A DNA stretch of 64,000 nucleotides from Capitulum mitella (GCA_030062745.1 CP099851.1:6946393-7010392); one strand, 5' to 3'. Positions 1 through 12,800 are shown, counted from the first letter of the stretch. The notes: a model not told the origin generated them from the sequence alone. A program made the numbers and translations.

Positions 1-763
1 CTGCGTTGCTCTATCTCTCTTGGTTCAATAGTCAGTAGAGAGGGGTGTCGTTTTGGGACCCCCCACCGGGCGCGGGTGTAAAAATGGCCCCACCGGACGA
101 GGGTTAAGGCAGTGTAGAACAAATCAGATATGGCAGAGGGACCAGGATGCGTCTCCCGCTAGCGCCACTCACTTTTTCACCATGTCGGCAAAGCTCATTT
201 CAGGCAGGGCCTCCTCTCCTGATCACCTTTTCGTCCCCAGTTACCGTGTCCTCTTTTCTCCTACGTTTCTCCTTCTTCTTCACTCTCGCAGGGCTAAAAA
301 ACGTTGCCAGTGGTCGCTGATTGGATACAAGCTTCTTGGCCATTAACCGGAAGGGAGTAGGTGACATTCGTTCTTTTTATCTGGGCGCCGCTGTGCCAAA
401 TCAGACACCCAAAGAAACGACAACCCGTCGGATTTTGAGTCATCTTATACTCATATTTGGTTGCTGAATATACCTTTTTGGGGTCGTACCAAGAACGACA
501 AGCTTAAACAGGGCTGGTTTTTGTGCTATGCCTATGCCCGCTTTTCCATGGCCGTTGTTTGAAAAAGCAAAGGCAGTTAAAATATAAAATAATAAATCTA
601 TCTGTCTAAAAATATATCTATCCATATAAATCAATCTATATAATCAATCTATATAAAAGCAATCTACCTAGATACATAAATCCATTAAAATATTAAAAAA
701 GTTATTCAATTTCCATAAACGTTGCAAGTAGCAGCAGCCAGCTCCGATCCGTTCTCGATGTTT
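1..763. other. Intergenic, no gene seen
   Basis: No convincing reading frame. Positions 40-107 hold a C/G-rich piece ending in gggTTAA, which resembles the end of a TTAA-flanked element whose other end is missing or outside the window. Positions 580-690 are A/T-rich with loosely repeated ATCTAT-type words. Confidence 0.5.
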
Positions 764-767
764 TTAA

Positions 768-1979
768 CCCGTCCCCCGACTAGGGAGGCAGTTGAACGCC
801 CCCCTGAGGTTTTCCTGGAATTTGCGAGAGTACGAGCAAACTACAGAGCCAAAAAACTTTGTGTACCTTTCGTTTCATCATTTTGACGACTTGTGTCAAA
901 GTTTTCACCTCAGGTCAGGCCAGGTGCCTGATCCAGGTCAGGTCAAACGGACCTATGTCCAAAAAAGTTTAGCGCCCTCTAACTTTTTCAGAAAACAAGA
1001 TATCACAATAATACTTTCAGGGATTAGTCATCTTCATAGATGCAACAAATCTGCTATCTCAGATTTTTCGGGACTTTTTGGGTAATTGACCTAAGGTCAA
1101 GCCCATTTTAAAGACATGTCGTTTTTTCGGAAATTGACGAAATTTTTTCATAACATTTTCAGTGTGGAGTGAAGCAGATATCTAGTTACCGTCATTGGAC
1201 AAAGTATCAATGACTTTCAGCCATTGACCTGGGGTCAGGTCACGAATTACTGTTGTGAGCCAAAATGTCCCACCGTCAAAATCAGCGATGAATTACTCAG
1301 AATGGGTAGAAAATGGCAGAACTGGCCTGCACAGACGTAAATAATACCAAGAACCTCAAAAAGTTCTACCAAAATTGCATGTTTTGGAAATAAATAGGAT
1401 CTCGCGAACAGAGCTCCGCCAGTTGTGTAAATTGGTAACTAATGAATTTTTCCAAAATTTAAGCATGAGAAACCATCAGAAGAACCAATAAGATCAATAA
1501 AATGCATATGGATAGGCTTATGTGGCAAAAATAAAGGAACTCTGAAATTAGTTCCCATTAATTTCTTACTGCGTACGGTTGCGGCTCCCACCGACGGCCG
1601 GCGCGAAAATTGCCGTGTCTTTAATTCAACGTTTCGGCGTATATATTGAAAAACAATCTGAGAAATTATATCTGTATCGGCATTTGTAGACCTTTACTTG
1701 TGCGCTGGTACCTTTACCTATGCGTTACTGGTCATAGCCCTTGAGATCCAGGCCGTTTCTCGGTCTCATGTAGCCGGGTATGAGAGAACATATATAAGAC
1801 GTAAATTGCTTGCATATTACCTGAAACTGAAAATGATATCAGTTTCGAGCTCTATTCGTCACAAGCTTTCCAACGGTGTGCTTATTTTTATCATGCGACA
1901 AACCGTTCGTGAGTTAGAGGGGGCAGCCTACCCCCCGCCAGTCGAGCGTGATCGTCGCCGACCGATTGTCGTGCGCGGG
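768..1979 (+). mobile_element. TTAA-flanked non-autonomous element, family B copy 1 (piggyBac-like)
   Basis: A 1212-bp unit flanked by TTAA at 764-767 and 1980-1983. It starts CCCGTCCCCCGAC, and the reverse complement of its right end starts CCCGCGCACGAC, so the two ends are short imperfect inverted repeats beginning CCCG. The body matches 35209-36415 (opposite orientation), 57251-58470 and 23143-23789. TTAA duplication plus CCC ends is the hallmark of piggyBac superfamily elements. No transposase frame is visible, so I read it as a non-autonomous (MITE-like) copy. It carries AGGTCA motifs at about 912, 935 and 940 and everted TGACCTNNGGTCA sites at 1087 and 1225. Orientation is arbitrary. 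The repeat unit is certain; the superfamily is inferred from the ends. Confidence 0.8.
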
Positions 1980-1983
1980 TTAA

Positions 1984-3190
1984 GAAAAAACTGATGGTGG
2001 GGGGAGCACAAAAAGACCCACCCTTCCAATGCACGTGTCGAGATCGACTGGGGACGTGCTGAGTGGCGTCATCTTGAACGTCACAAAACAGTCGTTTTGT
2101 GTACTTTTGGAAGGCCCCTAAGACCCTCCAAAGCTCATATGAGCGTACGGCCTCCATTAGACCCTCTATTTGCCTCTCAATGTCTCTTTTGCACCTTAAC
2201 CTGCGCACTGATGGGGATGTTTTTTGACCGCATCTGTGGTTTTTCTCAGATATATGGAAAAGGAAGCATATCTGGCCAGAATCTCTGAAAGCACCTTCTC
2301 CGAAGCAATTATGCATCATCACCAAACATCATCGCCATCGGACCATACTGGTGGACGCGACGGCACGATCAACGTTGGTCCGCGCTGGCCGGCTCATCGG
2401 CGGCTGGACAACGAGCCAAGCCGCAGAATTCGGCCGGGAGACTCGGCGCCCCGCCCACCTGGCCCGGCCAGTCCGGCCATGCGTCGACAATGCCGAATCG
2501 ACGGGGAGACGGGGAGGCGCATGCACTTTCTCTTTTCCACGCCAGTGTATGTGGCAATCGCCAGATTAACATGACCAGATCCTGTACTGCCAATGCTCCA
2601 CGCCCCAGTTTTTAACATTTTGGATCCACCTCTGTTGGGGCGAGGTAAGGGTTGTTGTGTAAGCGATTTGTGAAAGAGAGTGAGGAAGGCAACTGGGCAT
2701 TTTCTTTCTTAGAACATGGTAGAAAATAAGACAACTGGCGCCAGCAGTTCGCTAGCAATATGCCATTGACCTCTTTTAACATATGAATTGACCTCAGTAG
2801 GTCACACACATTGTTTTTATACATTATCGCTGTGGCAGTACCGCATGGATGATGCCCACATAATTTAACGCAAATATGTCCGTAAACAACTGGGATTTAT
2901 GTCAGCAGCGTTGTTGGCCTCTGTTAACCTTAGCACTGACCTCAGTCGGTCACACGCATTTTGTATGCGTTGTCGCTACCGTAATGCTGCAAGCTTTCTG
3001 CATGTCAAATTTCATGCGATTATGTCAATAACCAACTCAGGTATGGGTGTGGTCAATCCCCCCCCCACACGCATATCAGTTATCGCACGTTTTGGACGTC
3101 CATCAGCGCGAGGGCTTAAAATGAAACAAGCACAGGACATCGATTTTGGTCATGCAACAAGTAATGACCAATTTGTCAGATTAATGCCAC
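1984..3190. other. Intergenic, no gene seen
   Basis: A GC-rich patch around 2330-2530 gives overlapping open frames on both strands, none resembling a known family. Two similar sentences about 150 bp apart (near 2755-2830 and 2900-2975: GACCTCAGTnGGTCACAC followed by TTTGTATnCGTTGTCGCT-like sequence) suggest an old local duplication. No splice-supported exon seen. Confidence 0.4.
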
Positions 3191-3203
3191 CAGTTGCAGG
3201 GGG

Positions 3204-3271
<68 letters not shown>

Positions 3272-3311
3272 GTGATGCATTATACACACAAACACGCACA
3301 CTCACACAAAA

Positions 3312-3352
<41 letters not shown>

Positions 3353-3386
3353 AGTGTGCGTGTTTGTGTGTGTATAATGCATCACA
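3204..3386. repeat. Mirror-arranged microsatellites forming a long palindrome
   Basis: Order: (AC)n 3204-3224, (AT)n to about 3268, a unique arm at 3271-3308, a second (AT)n at about 3314-3345, then the reverse complement of the unique arm at 3345-3385. The arms agree over about 38 bp apart from a 2-nt indel in the GT run. The whole could fold into a hairpin with an all-AT loop, and the outer (AT)n and (AC)n could extend it. Open frames reading through here encode only alternating Ile-Tyr or Thr-His and are not genes. Confidence 0.9.
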
Positions 3387-3416
3387 TTTTTTATTCCGAG
3401 CATGAAGACAAATTGG

Positions 3417-4456
3417 CCAGGCAACGTTTTCGGGAGGCACCACATGCCATTTTTGGTCTTGTTGAGGGTAAAAGGAAAATGATTGCCACAAATAGCGTTT
3501 TTGAGGTAGAACTTAAAACTTTATATGGATGTATAGCTATATAGCTGGGAAAAGTAGAAAATAGAATTTTGTCCGTCTGAAGTTACTTTACAAGGTCAGG
3601 TCAAGGTCAAAAGTCAAAGTTTGGTTTTATAATAAACATTTTGGCGTCGTTTCTTCAAATGCCAAACCCGGTTCATGTGTCACGTAGAAGAGTGACCTCT
3701 GCCTGTGTGCCAAGTTTCAGCTTGATATCATGTCATGTCACGGAGCTATGATCTGAAATATCAGTGTCCGTACCCTTTATCACAATAGCGGTAAAATAAA
3801 ATTTTTAAAATAGAGTAAATTCAAATGATTGACAACGTTTACGGATAACATTAAATGCACGAAAGATTATTCCAAGTAAAATCAAGGTCACTAGAGGTCA
3901 TTTAAAGTCAAAGGTCACAAGTTGATCTGAAGAGCATGTGACCATGTCGGATCCCCCTTTTTCATGTCCCTGGCGCCGCTTATGCTAATATTATACAAAC
4001 ATTGCAATACGATTTGTACGTCTTTAGCGTGACATGACTAGCAGAAACCAAAAGTGTTTTTTGCCTTTTTTGATCATTCATTTACTGAAAAACTAATCCT
4101 GCCGTTTTTGGAACCCTGTGAACGTCTATGAATTTTCCCCAAATTTCAAATGTGTGTACCAATGGTAGACGTGCTACCCGTAATCTGTCGATTCATGCCA
4201 ATTTCATCGAAATCGGTCCATAAACAACTTAGTTATAAAAAGTCCAAAAGTACCCCATATTTTGGTATTTTGTCCCTGTATCCAACTCTTTCAAAATATT
4301 TGAAATATTCTTTTTTAAAGTGTAGTTTACGTCATGGCAAATTGGTTGTCGTTTGTTGCGATGGAATCGGATGTGTAGTTCTCGAGATCTCAGGGGGGCG
4401 GAATCCGTCCCTCCTGCCGGGAATCGGCCATACCGTCTAGCCCTCCGGAAATAGGG
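3417..4456 (+). mobile_element. Family A element, 5'-truncated copy
   Basis: From CCAGGCAACG at 3417 to the terminal GGAAATAGGG at 4456 this matches the family A element at 27205-28406 in the same orientation. The shared blocks include the AGGTCA cluster near 3596, the clause on the ~4015 region (ATTTGTACnTCTTTAG), and the C/G-rich terminal palindrome near 4395-4440. The left about 150 bp, including the left inverted repeat, is missing; the palindromic microsatellite lies immediately upstream instead. The right flank reads TAAA rather than TTAA, consistent with decay. No coding sequence. Confidence 0.85.
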
Positions 4457-4888
4457 TAAAGACTAATCAGTTCGGGACATTTAGAGCTTATTGTGGAAGG
4501 TCGCAGATCTGCTTTCGTGCGTTCGGTGGTGGCGCCGCGGTTCGAAGGTACGCGATTTCGTCGCTGTTACATACTGTGACCATGCGAAGTGCAAGGCGCT
4601 GTGACTGGAGCCCAGAAGACGAAAGATGAAAGATTTATTGGTACGTTACTAGAAGGTAATCGAACAATGAATGGTTAGGCGGGCACAGTCCTTCACAATG
4701 CTCGTTTTCGGCATTTGCGGACAGTCCAGAATGCTTACTTGCTCCCTTGTGACGCTGAAGTTAATTCATTTCATCAGACCATGCGGTCTCATGACAGAAA
4801 ATACTACAGCAAAATGCCGAGGGATTTTTCTGTCTCTACCCCTCCGCTCTCGCAAACGTTTGGAAACGTTTGAAAAGAACGCCAACAT
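4457..4888. other. Spacer before retroelement fragment
   Basis: No independent gene seen. It may hold unrecognisable upstream sequence of the retrotransposon fragment that follows, but no reverse-transcriptase motif could be read in any plus frame here. Confidence 0.3.
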
Positions 4889-5533
4889 ATGACGTCGACA
4901 TTCAACCTCAGCCATGCTCCGTGGTCCATAGAGCTGGTACGTCGACATGATCGAAGAAAACACTTTTCAGCCCTCACTCGTCGCTGCTTCGGAATGTTGG
5001 CCTCCCTCACCCACCTCAGGCATCACCTTCCGCAGCCCATCCTAACATCTGTCTTTTCGACACTGATTCTTTCACAAATCAGATACCGCATTTCCGTTTA
5101 CGATACGCGTACAAAAACTAACATTGAAAGGACACAAAGTATCAACTTTTCGGCAAAAATAATCTACGACAGAAAAAAGTTCGTTCATGTGTCTGTCCTG
5201 CTGGAGAATTTTGAATGGCTTTCAGCTGGCGACGTTGCCACTTTTCGCGCTCTCTCTCTGGCTCACAAACAGGTCAAGGTCCTCCGGGCAGCCGGAGGAC
5301 CTGGCTGGCAAACTCGTACGAAACAACAGCTGTGCCAAATCGTGCAACAAGAGAGAACTAGAAGTTTTACTGTCCTCCAAGCAACACTGCGACCGGACAC
5401 CACTTCGATTTTAGAGCTCCTAGACAATATAACACCTTGCAGGCAACTCTCATTAACTGCCCTCAGGCGAGTTTTGCGACTGGTCTTAGGCATCATCTTG
5501 TGGACAACCGTTGGATGTCCTGAATGGGTCTGA
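4889..5533 (+). pseudogene. Non-LTR retrotransposon reverse transcriptase, C-terminal fragment
   Basis: A 214-codon frame reads like the thumb and C-terminal part of a LINE reverse transcriptase. It has a segment of the type LxxLRHHLPxPIL (about residues 40-50), then LILSQIRYRISVYD (about 59-72, the usual 'lvlshl.Y.i.vwg' block), then NFSAKIIYDRKKFVHVSVLL (the 'N.aaRii.grrk.dHvs..L' block), then WLSAGD and a region matching the post-RT tail of CR1/Jockey-like elements. The catalytic palm (YADD/FADD) and everything upstream are absent, so the copy is 5'-truncated, as LINE insertions usually are. The ATG at 4889 is only the first Met in the open frame. A host gene is unlikely. The clade is not resolved. 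Confidence 0.7.
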
Positions 5534-6641
5534 ATGCGATACATTCCCTTTTTTACCTTTCGTTTTGCGAATCGGCCCTTACCTTTCATCAGCCCTCTTT
5601 TGATCGCAATGTTGCGATGTTTTGCTCCGTGTGTCTTGCACCTCCATTGACATCTTCATTATTGACGAAAGATCGTGTCTCGCGTTTTTTTACGTGGATG
5701 ACCCCAAAGAAATGCATGATGATGACTGTCTGTCGTCTTTCAGAGAAGTAACATGTTGAACATTGTGTCTGTATTGCTAATATGTCCACGATTTGGAAAC
5801 ACCAATGCCTGCAGACACTGCATATTAGCAAATTCATTGTAAAAACGATCCTTACAATGAACAAACTTGTGACACACTGTCGGTCAAGTAGCCCGACACC
5901 GATTTTGAAAACAGCCCAGAGCGGAAAACGTTCCACGAGCACTATGCCATGACTCACACTTCCATAAAATTCTACGTCATATACACGGTCATTCTGTCTC
6001 CACTTCATAGTGTCCCTCCGCACTCAAACACACGCACTGTCTCTCACTGTCACTCATGCTATGATCTCTTCCTGAGTTCTGAAAGAAGCCATTGGACTTG
6101 ATACATGAGTAAGTCATGTCGATAAAAAGCATCAGAACATATACGGAAGGGAATGAGCTAGGAGGTTTGAACGCCATCGAACAACAGGCGTTCTTAATTA
6201 CACACAAACTTACTTCATGTCAACATAAACGCTCATTAATTCATACACGATTGCCTACCTCAAGGCAGACCAAGCAAGTGGTCACGCAAACCTCATCAGA
6301 TTTTCGTTCGTAAGTACTAAAAAAGTGGCGACAGCCAAGTTCACTGTGCACATCGAAAGATACTTGTCACACCCTTGGGGTAACCAGCCATCAACGGTAT
6401 ACAATCCTCTTGCCCTCTTGAAAGTGGAAATATCACGGGCAGCGATGACTAACATGCTCTCAAATCGGTCCGATATCGACATTAACGAGAACAAACAACA
6501 CAAGCACCTCGTCCGGAGCAGACGTCTATGTCGAACAGCTCCTTGCCGATGCACCAGCCGGCTCCAGGACTTTTCCCAGCAGTGCCCAGGCCTCTGCCAA
6601 TTCATCGACGGTCTCCAGGCCACTCGAATCCATCGCCGGCC
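5534..6641. other. Region between retroelement fragment and protease stop codon
   Basis: Probably contains the 3' UTR of the protease, which reads leftwards from 6642, and decayed 3' sequence of the retroelement. I found no clear AATAAA on the minus strand close to the stop codon. No other gene supported. Confidence 0.35.
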
Positions 6642-6815
6642 TCAGTTCTCGGCGATCGTCTGGCCGATCCAGTCCATGAACGAGTCCACACGGGTGTAGA
6701 TGCCCGGGAACTTAGGGCTGCCGCAGCCGACCGCGAAGGAGACGACGCCCAGCGCCCGCATCCGAACCCCACCGTCCTCCTTCACGAACGCCATCAGCGG
6801 GCCGCCGCTGTCACC
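6642..6815 (-). CDS. Protease exon 7: catalytic Ser and C-terminus
   Basis: The acceptor GCGTTGCAG|GGT. Encodes GDSGGPLMAF, a variable loop, VVSFAVGCG, PGIYTRV and the C-terminal helix SFMDWIGQTIAEN, then TGA. Length and ending are normal for the S1 family. Confidence 0.93.
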   Translation of the reverse strand, partial: GDSGGPLMAFVKEDGGVRMRALGVVSFAVGCGSPKFPGIYTRVDSFMDWIGQTIAEN

Positions 6816-9800
6816 CTGCAACGCACCGCGCTCACGTGACCGCATGAAAAGGCGGCGCTGCCGATCACATGACATGGTTCAAGCGCCGAGCTGATGTGAG
6901 TTTCACTACCTGCAGAGCCGCAAAAGACCATATGCCCCATTAATACACATCCTTCGTACTTAGGCTGGCTTTTCTCTTCCGCTCACGGACTTCTGGGGCG
7001 CTGAATCTATGGTTCAAGGCTCACGGATCACGACTCATGGGTCACGGCACGGCGACGGCCAGCTGGCGGTGTAAGGATGTAGGCTGAAGGCTCCAAGATA
7101 CTAGGCAACATTGTCGGAACTGAGGCTCCGAGTCTTTTCAAGGAAAACACATTTACGGAGCCCGCACTCAACGAACAGCTGACGACTTTCCGCGAACACC
7201 TTCGAAAATCCCCTGAACTCGGCCTCCGCTGTTAAACGCATTTCCATATACAAACATGTATATGCATGTGCAATTGTATATATCTATATGTACATATACG
7301 CACATTCCCATCTTCAGTGACCCAGACTGTCTGTTCTCTCCTGCTCCCCGCCGAGCCTCGACCAGAACTCCTCACCTCGCAGGCGTCGGCGCTGCCCTGG
7401 CACCGGATCTCAGTGGAGCCCGGTTCGCAGCCGGGCAGCGCGCGGTTGCGACCCGTCAGGTTGCCGCTGGCGCACACGTGCAGTCCGTCGTCGACGCGCA
7501 CGCCCACCGTGGCGTAGGTGTCGCGGCAGGTCGCAGGCCTGGTCGTGTTGACGAAGGCGTACTGCATGTAGACGGAGCCGATGCCACCTGCGGGAGAGGC
7601 CGGTGGACGCCGGGTCATAAAGGCGGCTCAGTCCACGTGCGGGACGCCAGACCGCAGGCCGAACGACGCAGTCCTCTGAGGCCGACGCCCGGCGTGCGCC
7701 CGCGGCGTGGCCTCAAGGACAGGTACATATTGCATCTTTTTTCTCTCAGTTTCGCGTACTTTGTTCGGGCTGGTGCACGTTCATCCTGAGCGATTCCAGA
7801 ATGACCCAGAATGCACCAGGAAGAAACTTGTCAGACCTGAAAGAGATTTCCTAATATCTCTTCTCCCACAACTTTGACTGTTTGATCGTGGGGAAATAAA
7901 AAAAAGTCCCCACAATGAACAGTCGTGATGTAATCATATTCAATCGGTATTCTTCCAACTTGCTTAATTACAGGCACAGGAATTCAACTAAACCGGGCAA
8001 GGGGGGGGGGGGTAGACGGGAGCGGGCACGCACATTCATTCAGATAACCAACATCAGAAAAAAACGTTTTAAAACCGTTTTTGCCGATTTAAGGGATACA
8101 TCCGGTTAATACCACGAAAAATACCATGGGGAATCCAGCGCAATTCTGGCCATATTTATTCGCTTCGACTCTCGAAGCCAATAAATATGCAAAGCCAATT
8201 ACTGCAACGTTGGGAACATGGGACTTTTCGAACCGTATCTCCCAAATTCACGCGTCTCACCCGATGCCTGTCCCTCTACGTGGTTTGCTCCCCGCCAAAG
8301 GACGCATGCGATTTTCTAGAATTAGGCTGACGCCGCACTGGCAATGCATACCGTGGTCAATCAGGATAATTTGCTGTTTATAGAAGTTATTGCATGCCTT
8401 ATTTTAGATTCCCCGTAAATCTATACTCTCCTCTGGATTTCCAGACAATTTAATGTTATCCTTAAACAACGTTTTCAGGCGAAATTTACTGCTTTTTTGC
8501 TTTAAACACACAAAGCAATGACTGCTCTTGGGCAACTGATGACAGATAAACCGCTTTTTATCAAATCACTAAGCAAGTACTTACCGAATTCGGTGAGTCC
8601 CCACCCGGCTATGATCGACTCCGTCATGTTCACCGGATCTGTCCCGTTGGGCAAGCAAATTGAGTGCACCACATCTGAAAAGAAAGGAAAACTGAAAGTC
8701 AGATGCGTTATTCAGCATCCAATCCATGCTAATTACGACCATCGGAAAGTGTAACCACCAAGTACGGCAAAGCCCCACCTTTCCGGAAAGACAGGACTGT
8801 GGGGTTCAAGTTAGGTTCCATCTTCACGAGCGGTTTTGTTGCTTCAGCGAGCCAGAAAGCCGGTCACAATATCATCCGACTAATCGCAAAGTACAATAAA
8901 GCCCCCTATGGCAGCGGAATAATGGTGGAGGACAAAATCGTCTCCCCTTGTCTTACAGAGGCACCAGCACCGCGTATTTCAACTACATTACTGCGATCAT
9001 TTGAGAGATCGTGCTTACAAACGTTTACTGAGCGCAAAACATGCCTACCAAACGTGAGTACACTTCAATAATACGGAAAAGTTTTGCACAATGACAATGG
9101 GACATTAAAAGCTTGCCGCTTGTTTCGATCGAAGGAGCATTCGCATATTTTCACTTACTTACTAGTCTGACACTAAACCCAAATGAACGTACGGCCGAAC
9201 CCGATACTTCTAGCAGTATTAATAGGAGTTCTTACTTGAAAACTTAATCGGCGTTTTGACTTTGAGCAGAGCAATATCGTTGATGAGGCCTTTGTTCGGA
9301 GAGAAGAATCCTCTGGAGAACTCTGGATGTCTGATGGCCTTCTCCACCTCGATGTTTTGCGGGGGATTGAAGAAATCATCGTCGACAGGGGTGTCCAGAT
9401 TCAGATCTCCAACACGTGCAGAGATTCTGCGATCATCATCAAAGCACTAAGATTCGCAGATTCAGCGCCAATCCTGTCGCTTCCGCCGTGTCACATCACT
9501 CACGAACAATCGCAGGTTCAGTGATGAGAGATGGGTCATAACGAAACGTTTTTTTTTTTAATCGAGGAGACGGTGGAAACAACAAAGCTATCTTGATTGT
9601 TGCACATCATTGATTAGTGAGTTATTTGAAGTTACGGAGGATTCGACAACATGCGCATGCAGCGCTCGTGCTAGACCGTATCAAGACGCAGGTGAAAACG
9701 AAAGAAAAGCAACAGCACACGAAAGTCACCAGAAATAACATTAACCGACAAAAGGCTACAGTGACAGATCTTAACAAGCGCGACACACGGCCTGACGTGG

Positions 9801-12800
9801 ACGCAGGGTGAGCGAATGCTTCCCCCGGCACCCCTGGCTGCTGCCTCGCGGAGGGTGACTGCTGCGGGCACCACCTGCCCTGCCCTGTGCCCTGTCCTGT
9901 GCCGCGCCGCGCCCTGCCGTGTCCCGGCAGCCGCCACTCACGGTCCGTCCTTCGTGAGGCAGTGGGCGGCCGTCAAGATCCAGCGGCTGTTGATGACGGC
10001 GCCGCCGCACTTGAAGACGGGCTTCGAGCGGTAGCCCAGCGCCGCCATCCAGGGGAAGTCGCCCAACTTCTCCACCGGACGACCGCCCACAATGCGGCCG
10101 AGGTCCAGCTGCGAGACGCCACAGTTCTTCGGCGATACGAACTGCGCCGTCACGCCGTCCGGGCAGCACTGCCGACACAGGCCGCGACGCCGCTCAAAAC
10201 GGGGGCTTCGAAAACATGGTGACGATGCGTAAATTTGCCCGATGAGCATGCAGTTTTGCAGGAATCTGCACAGGAAAGACGCTGAAAGCATGAAAAATAC
10301 AAGTAGAAACTAAATCCGCGATATATCACTTCAACGCCCAGATATTAGTTATTTTTTACCACATACGTCCTTCAAAACAAATTTCTTAGTGTCTCACTGG
10401 ACGTCAGGAAACGGCGGTTTTTTCAAGCCCGCACCAACTAATGTGGCCCATTTCATTTCACACTGGGTGTCAAGATGCAGCAAACAAATCGAAATATGTT
10501 AACATTTCCGTGGAAATGGCAAAAAGAAAAATTGCCAACGGCCACAATGTTCAAAAATCTATTTTCAGTTAGTTGCGCGGATGTAAACATTTCCAAAGGA
10601 TGTCAAAATTGTGGAGGGGAAGATGCATTTTGATTGATTTCTGCTCTGTAAAAACGCAACATCAGGGGTTGAGCACATACAATTTGCTACCCAAATGACG
10701 TCCAAGTGCAATTATTTCCACAACTGGGATGTATCTATTTAATGCTTAGATGACATTTTCTTCTCAACATTGCAAATCTGGGCACCAGCTCGTCACAGGG
10801 TCGGCACCGCAAGAAGAATGCCAAACGGCTACGAACGGTTAAATCGCCGACTGCCTTCCTTACGCGATTTCGACCGGGAAAAAGACATATTATGCTTCGT
10901 TATTTGGTGCGGCAAGTTCATCCAGAAGTTCACCCCGTGCCGTCACGTCGCAAGCCGTCAGCTGCGACTAGGACGGAGCCGGAGGGGAGGGAGCTCGCAA
11001 TTTTTTGTTTATGAAACGGCAACGCTGACAGAGCGCTGCTTGCTCTGCCGACATCCTACAGTGATGTGTCATTGGGATGTAGGAACAATGTTTACTGTCG
11101 CCCACTCACGATGCGCGGAAATGCCAATTAGGCTTCACAGGCATCGTGCAAGAAAACACTGGTACATTAGGCCAGGCGGTTTAGAAATTACGACTTTCGA
11201 AAAAATACATGCACAAGAAAATAGCACATAAATGCGCAAACTTGCGTTTGTACCGCCTTCTACGCTTTACAAAACACAGTAGGTCCAACTGTCAGACTCT
11301 GTGACCGTAATGCTGCAGGTCATGACTCCACCAGCGTAATATCGCGACCTCCCCACACCACGTTACCGATCGTCCCACAACACGTTACTGACCACCCTAC
11401 CATTCGCCACTGACAGCCCCACGACACGCTAATGGCCACCCCGCAACACGGTACTGACCGCCCCAACAACACGGTACTGGCCGTCCCCTCCCCCCGGTGA
11501 CTGGCCAGGGGCAGCTGAACGCCTCAGGCCAAGTTCCTGACCACAACCCTCCGTCCGCACGCTCACCAGCAGACGCGTGGAGCCGTGCCAGCCGCAGAGG
11601 GACGCCTTCAGGTAGGCGATGTTCCTGTTCTTTACGTGTTTGGTGAGCGAGGCGCACTTGGTCACCAGGCCGCAGACGCCCGGCCGGTCCTCGGGAGTCA
11701 GGCAGGAGGAGCCCAGGTCGCTGGCGGCCGGCGTCGGCGACGGCGGCGGAGTCGGTCGCGGCGTCGGCGGCGGCTGCACCACCCTTCGCGATCCGAAGAT
11801 GACTGCCGGAGGAATGGAGGTCCTTAGCTCGTGCATCCGCGACGCGATGACCTTGCGGGCGTCGGTGGGGTGAGGCTTAGCCACGTTCCTTCAAGATCGC
11901 TAAAATTATAATATCCTGAGGAGGCGTTTTGGCGAAAGCGACCTGGCCTTTCCAGCCGGCGATTCCACGTCAATGTCTGCAAATCGGTAACATATGTGAG
12001 CTATTACGGTATCGTTAAAATGCTGGCTGACTTCGGCGCGGCTGGCGATGGAGCGGGTGCCTCTCAATGGAGTTATGCGACGAATATTCGGAATCTGATC
12101 CCATCAAAACAAGACATTCTCAACCATCAGGTATTTCACAAGAAATGAATCTGTGAGCCCGTGAAAAATGAGCAGAAGAAAATCTGCGAGAAATGAATCT
12201 GTGACATCGTAAACTGTGAGCAACTCGAACAACAAGCTTCGTTTTCAAACATGGTGATAAATAAGGGTGTAAAAACTGGGGGAAGGGGGCCCCAGATTTT
12301 GGGAGGCGACATTTATCGTCAACGATATGGCGAATCATGGAAGGAAACGAGGTAAAAATCATCCCCATCTCCACAGAGGTTGCGATGCTTCCGGTGATAA
12401 ACGACGCACGGGCATCAGCACCGCTTAAATCAACGGTAATCTGGAGGTTTCGTAAATGCGAGCAAAAACACAAAACCTTCGAATGTAAAGCCCATACCCG
12501 CCCACGTCAGCAGAAGGAATAAAAAGACACTGATGGGCCCGTATCCAACGTCTGGTACACGTAAACGTTTCAGGCAGACGAGCCCAAGGATTCGCGCAGA
12601 AATCCAGAGCGCAGACACGCGCACAGGAACTCTCGTCTAGTGAGAATCCGACCCGCAGCAACTGGAAGTCGTTTCATGACCAGGTGCATCCCACGTGCGT
12701 CAGCGGTGGTTGGGAATGGCCGCGCTCGGGTTCCACTTTACACACACCTATCCAGAACCCACGCCACAGACTTTCCCAGAACCCACGCCACACACCTACC

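Noticed and set aside
3150-3544. Open frames of 113-168 codons on both strands
   Set aside because: They read through AC/AT/GT microsatellites (Ile-Tyr, Thr-His runs) and continue into the family A repeat.
7256-7789. 177-codon plus-strand frame
   Set aside because: Antisense shadow of protease exon 6 and adjacent introns.
9771-10222. Several frames of 72-135 codons on both strands
   Set aside because: Shadows of protease exon 3 in other frames.
11803-11884. Upstream extension of protease exon 2 to a GTG codon at 11884
   Set aside because: It cannot be joined in phase to exon 1; the acceptor at 11803/11802 can, and gives an overall length divisible by three.
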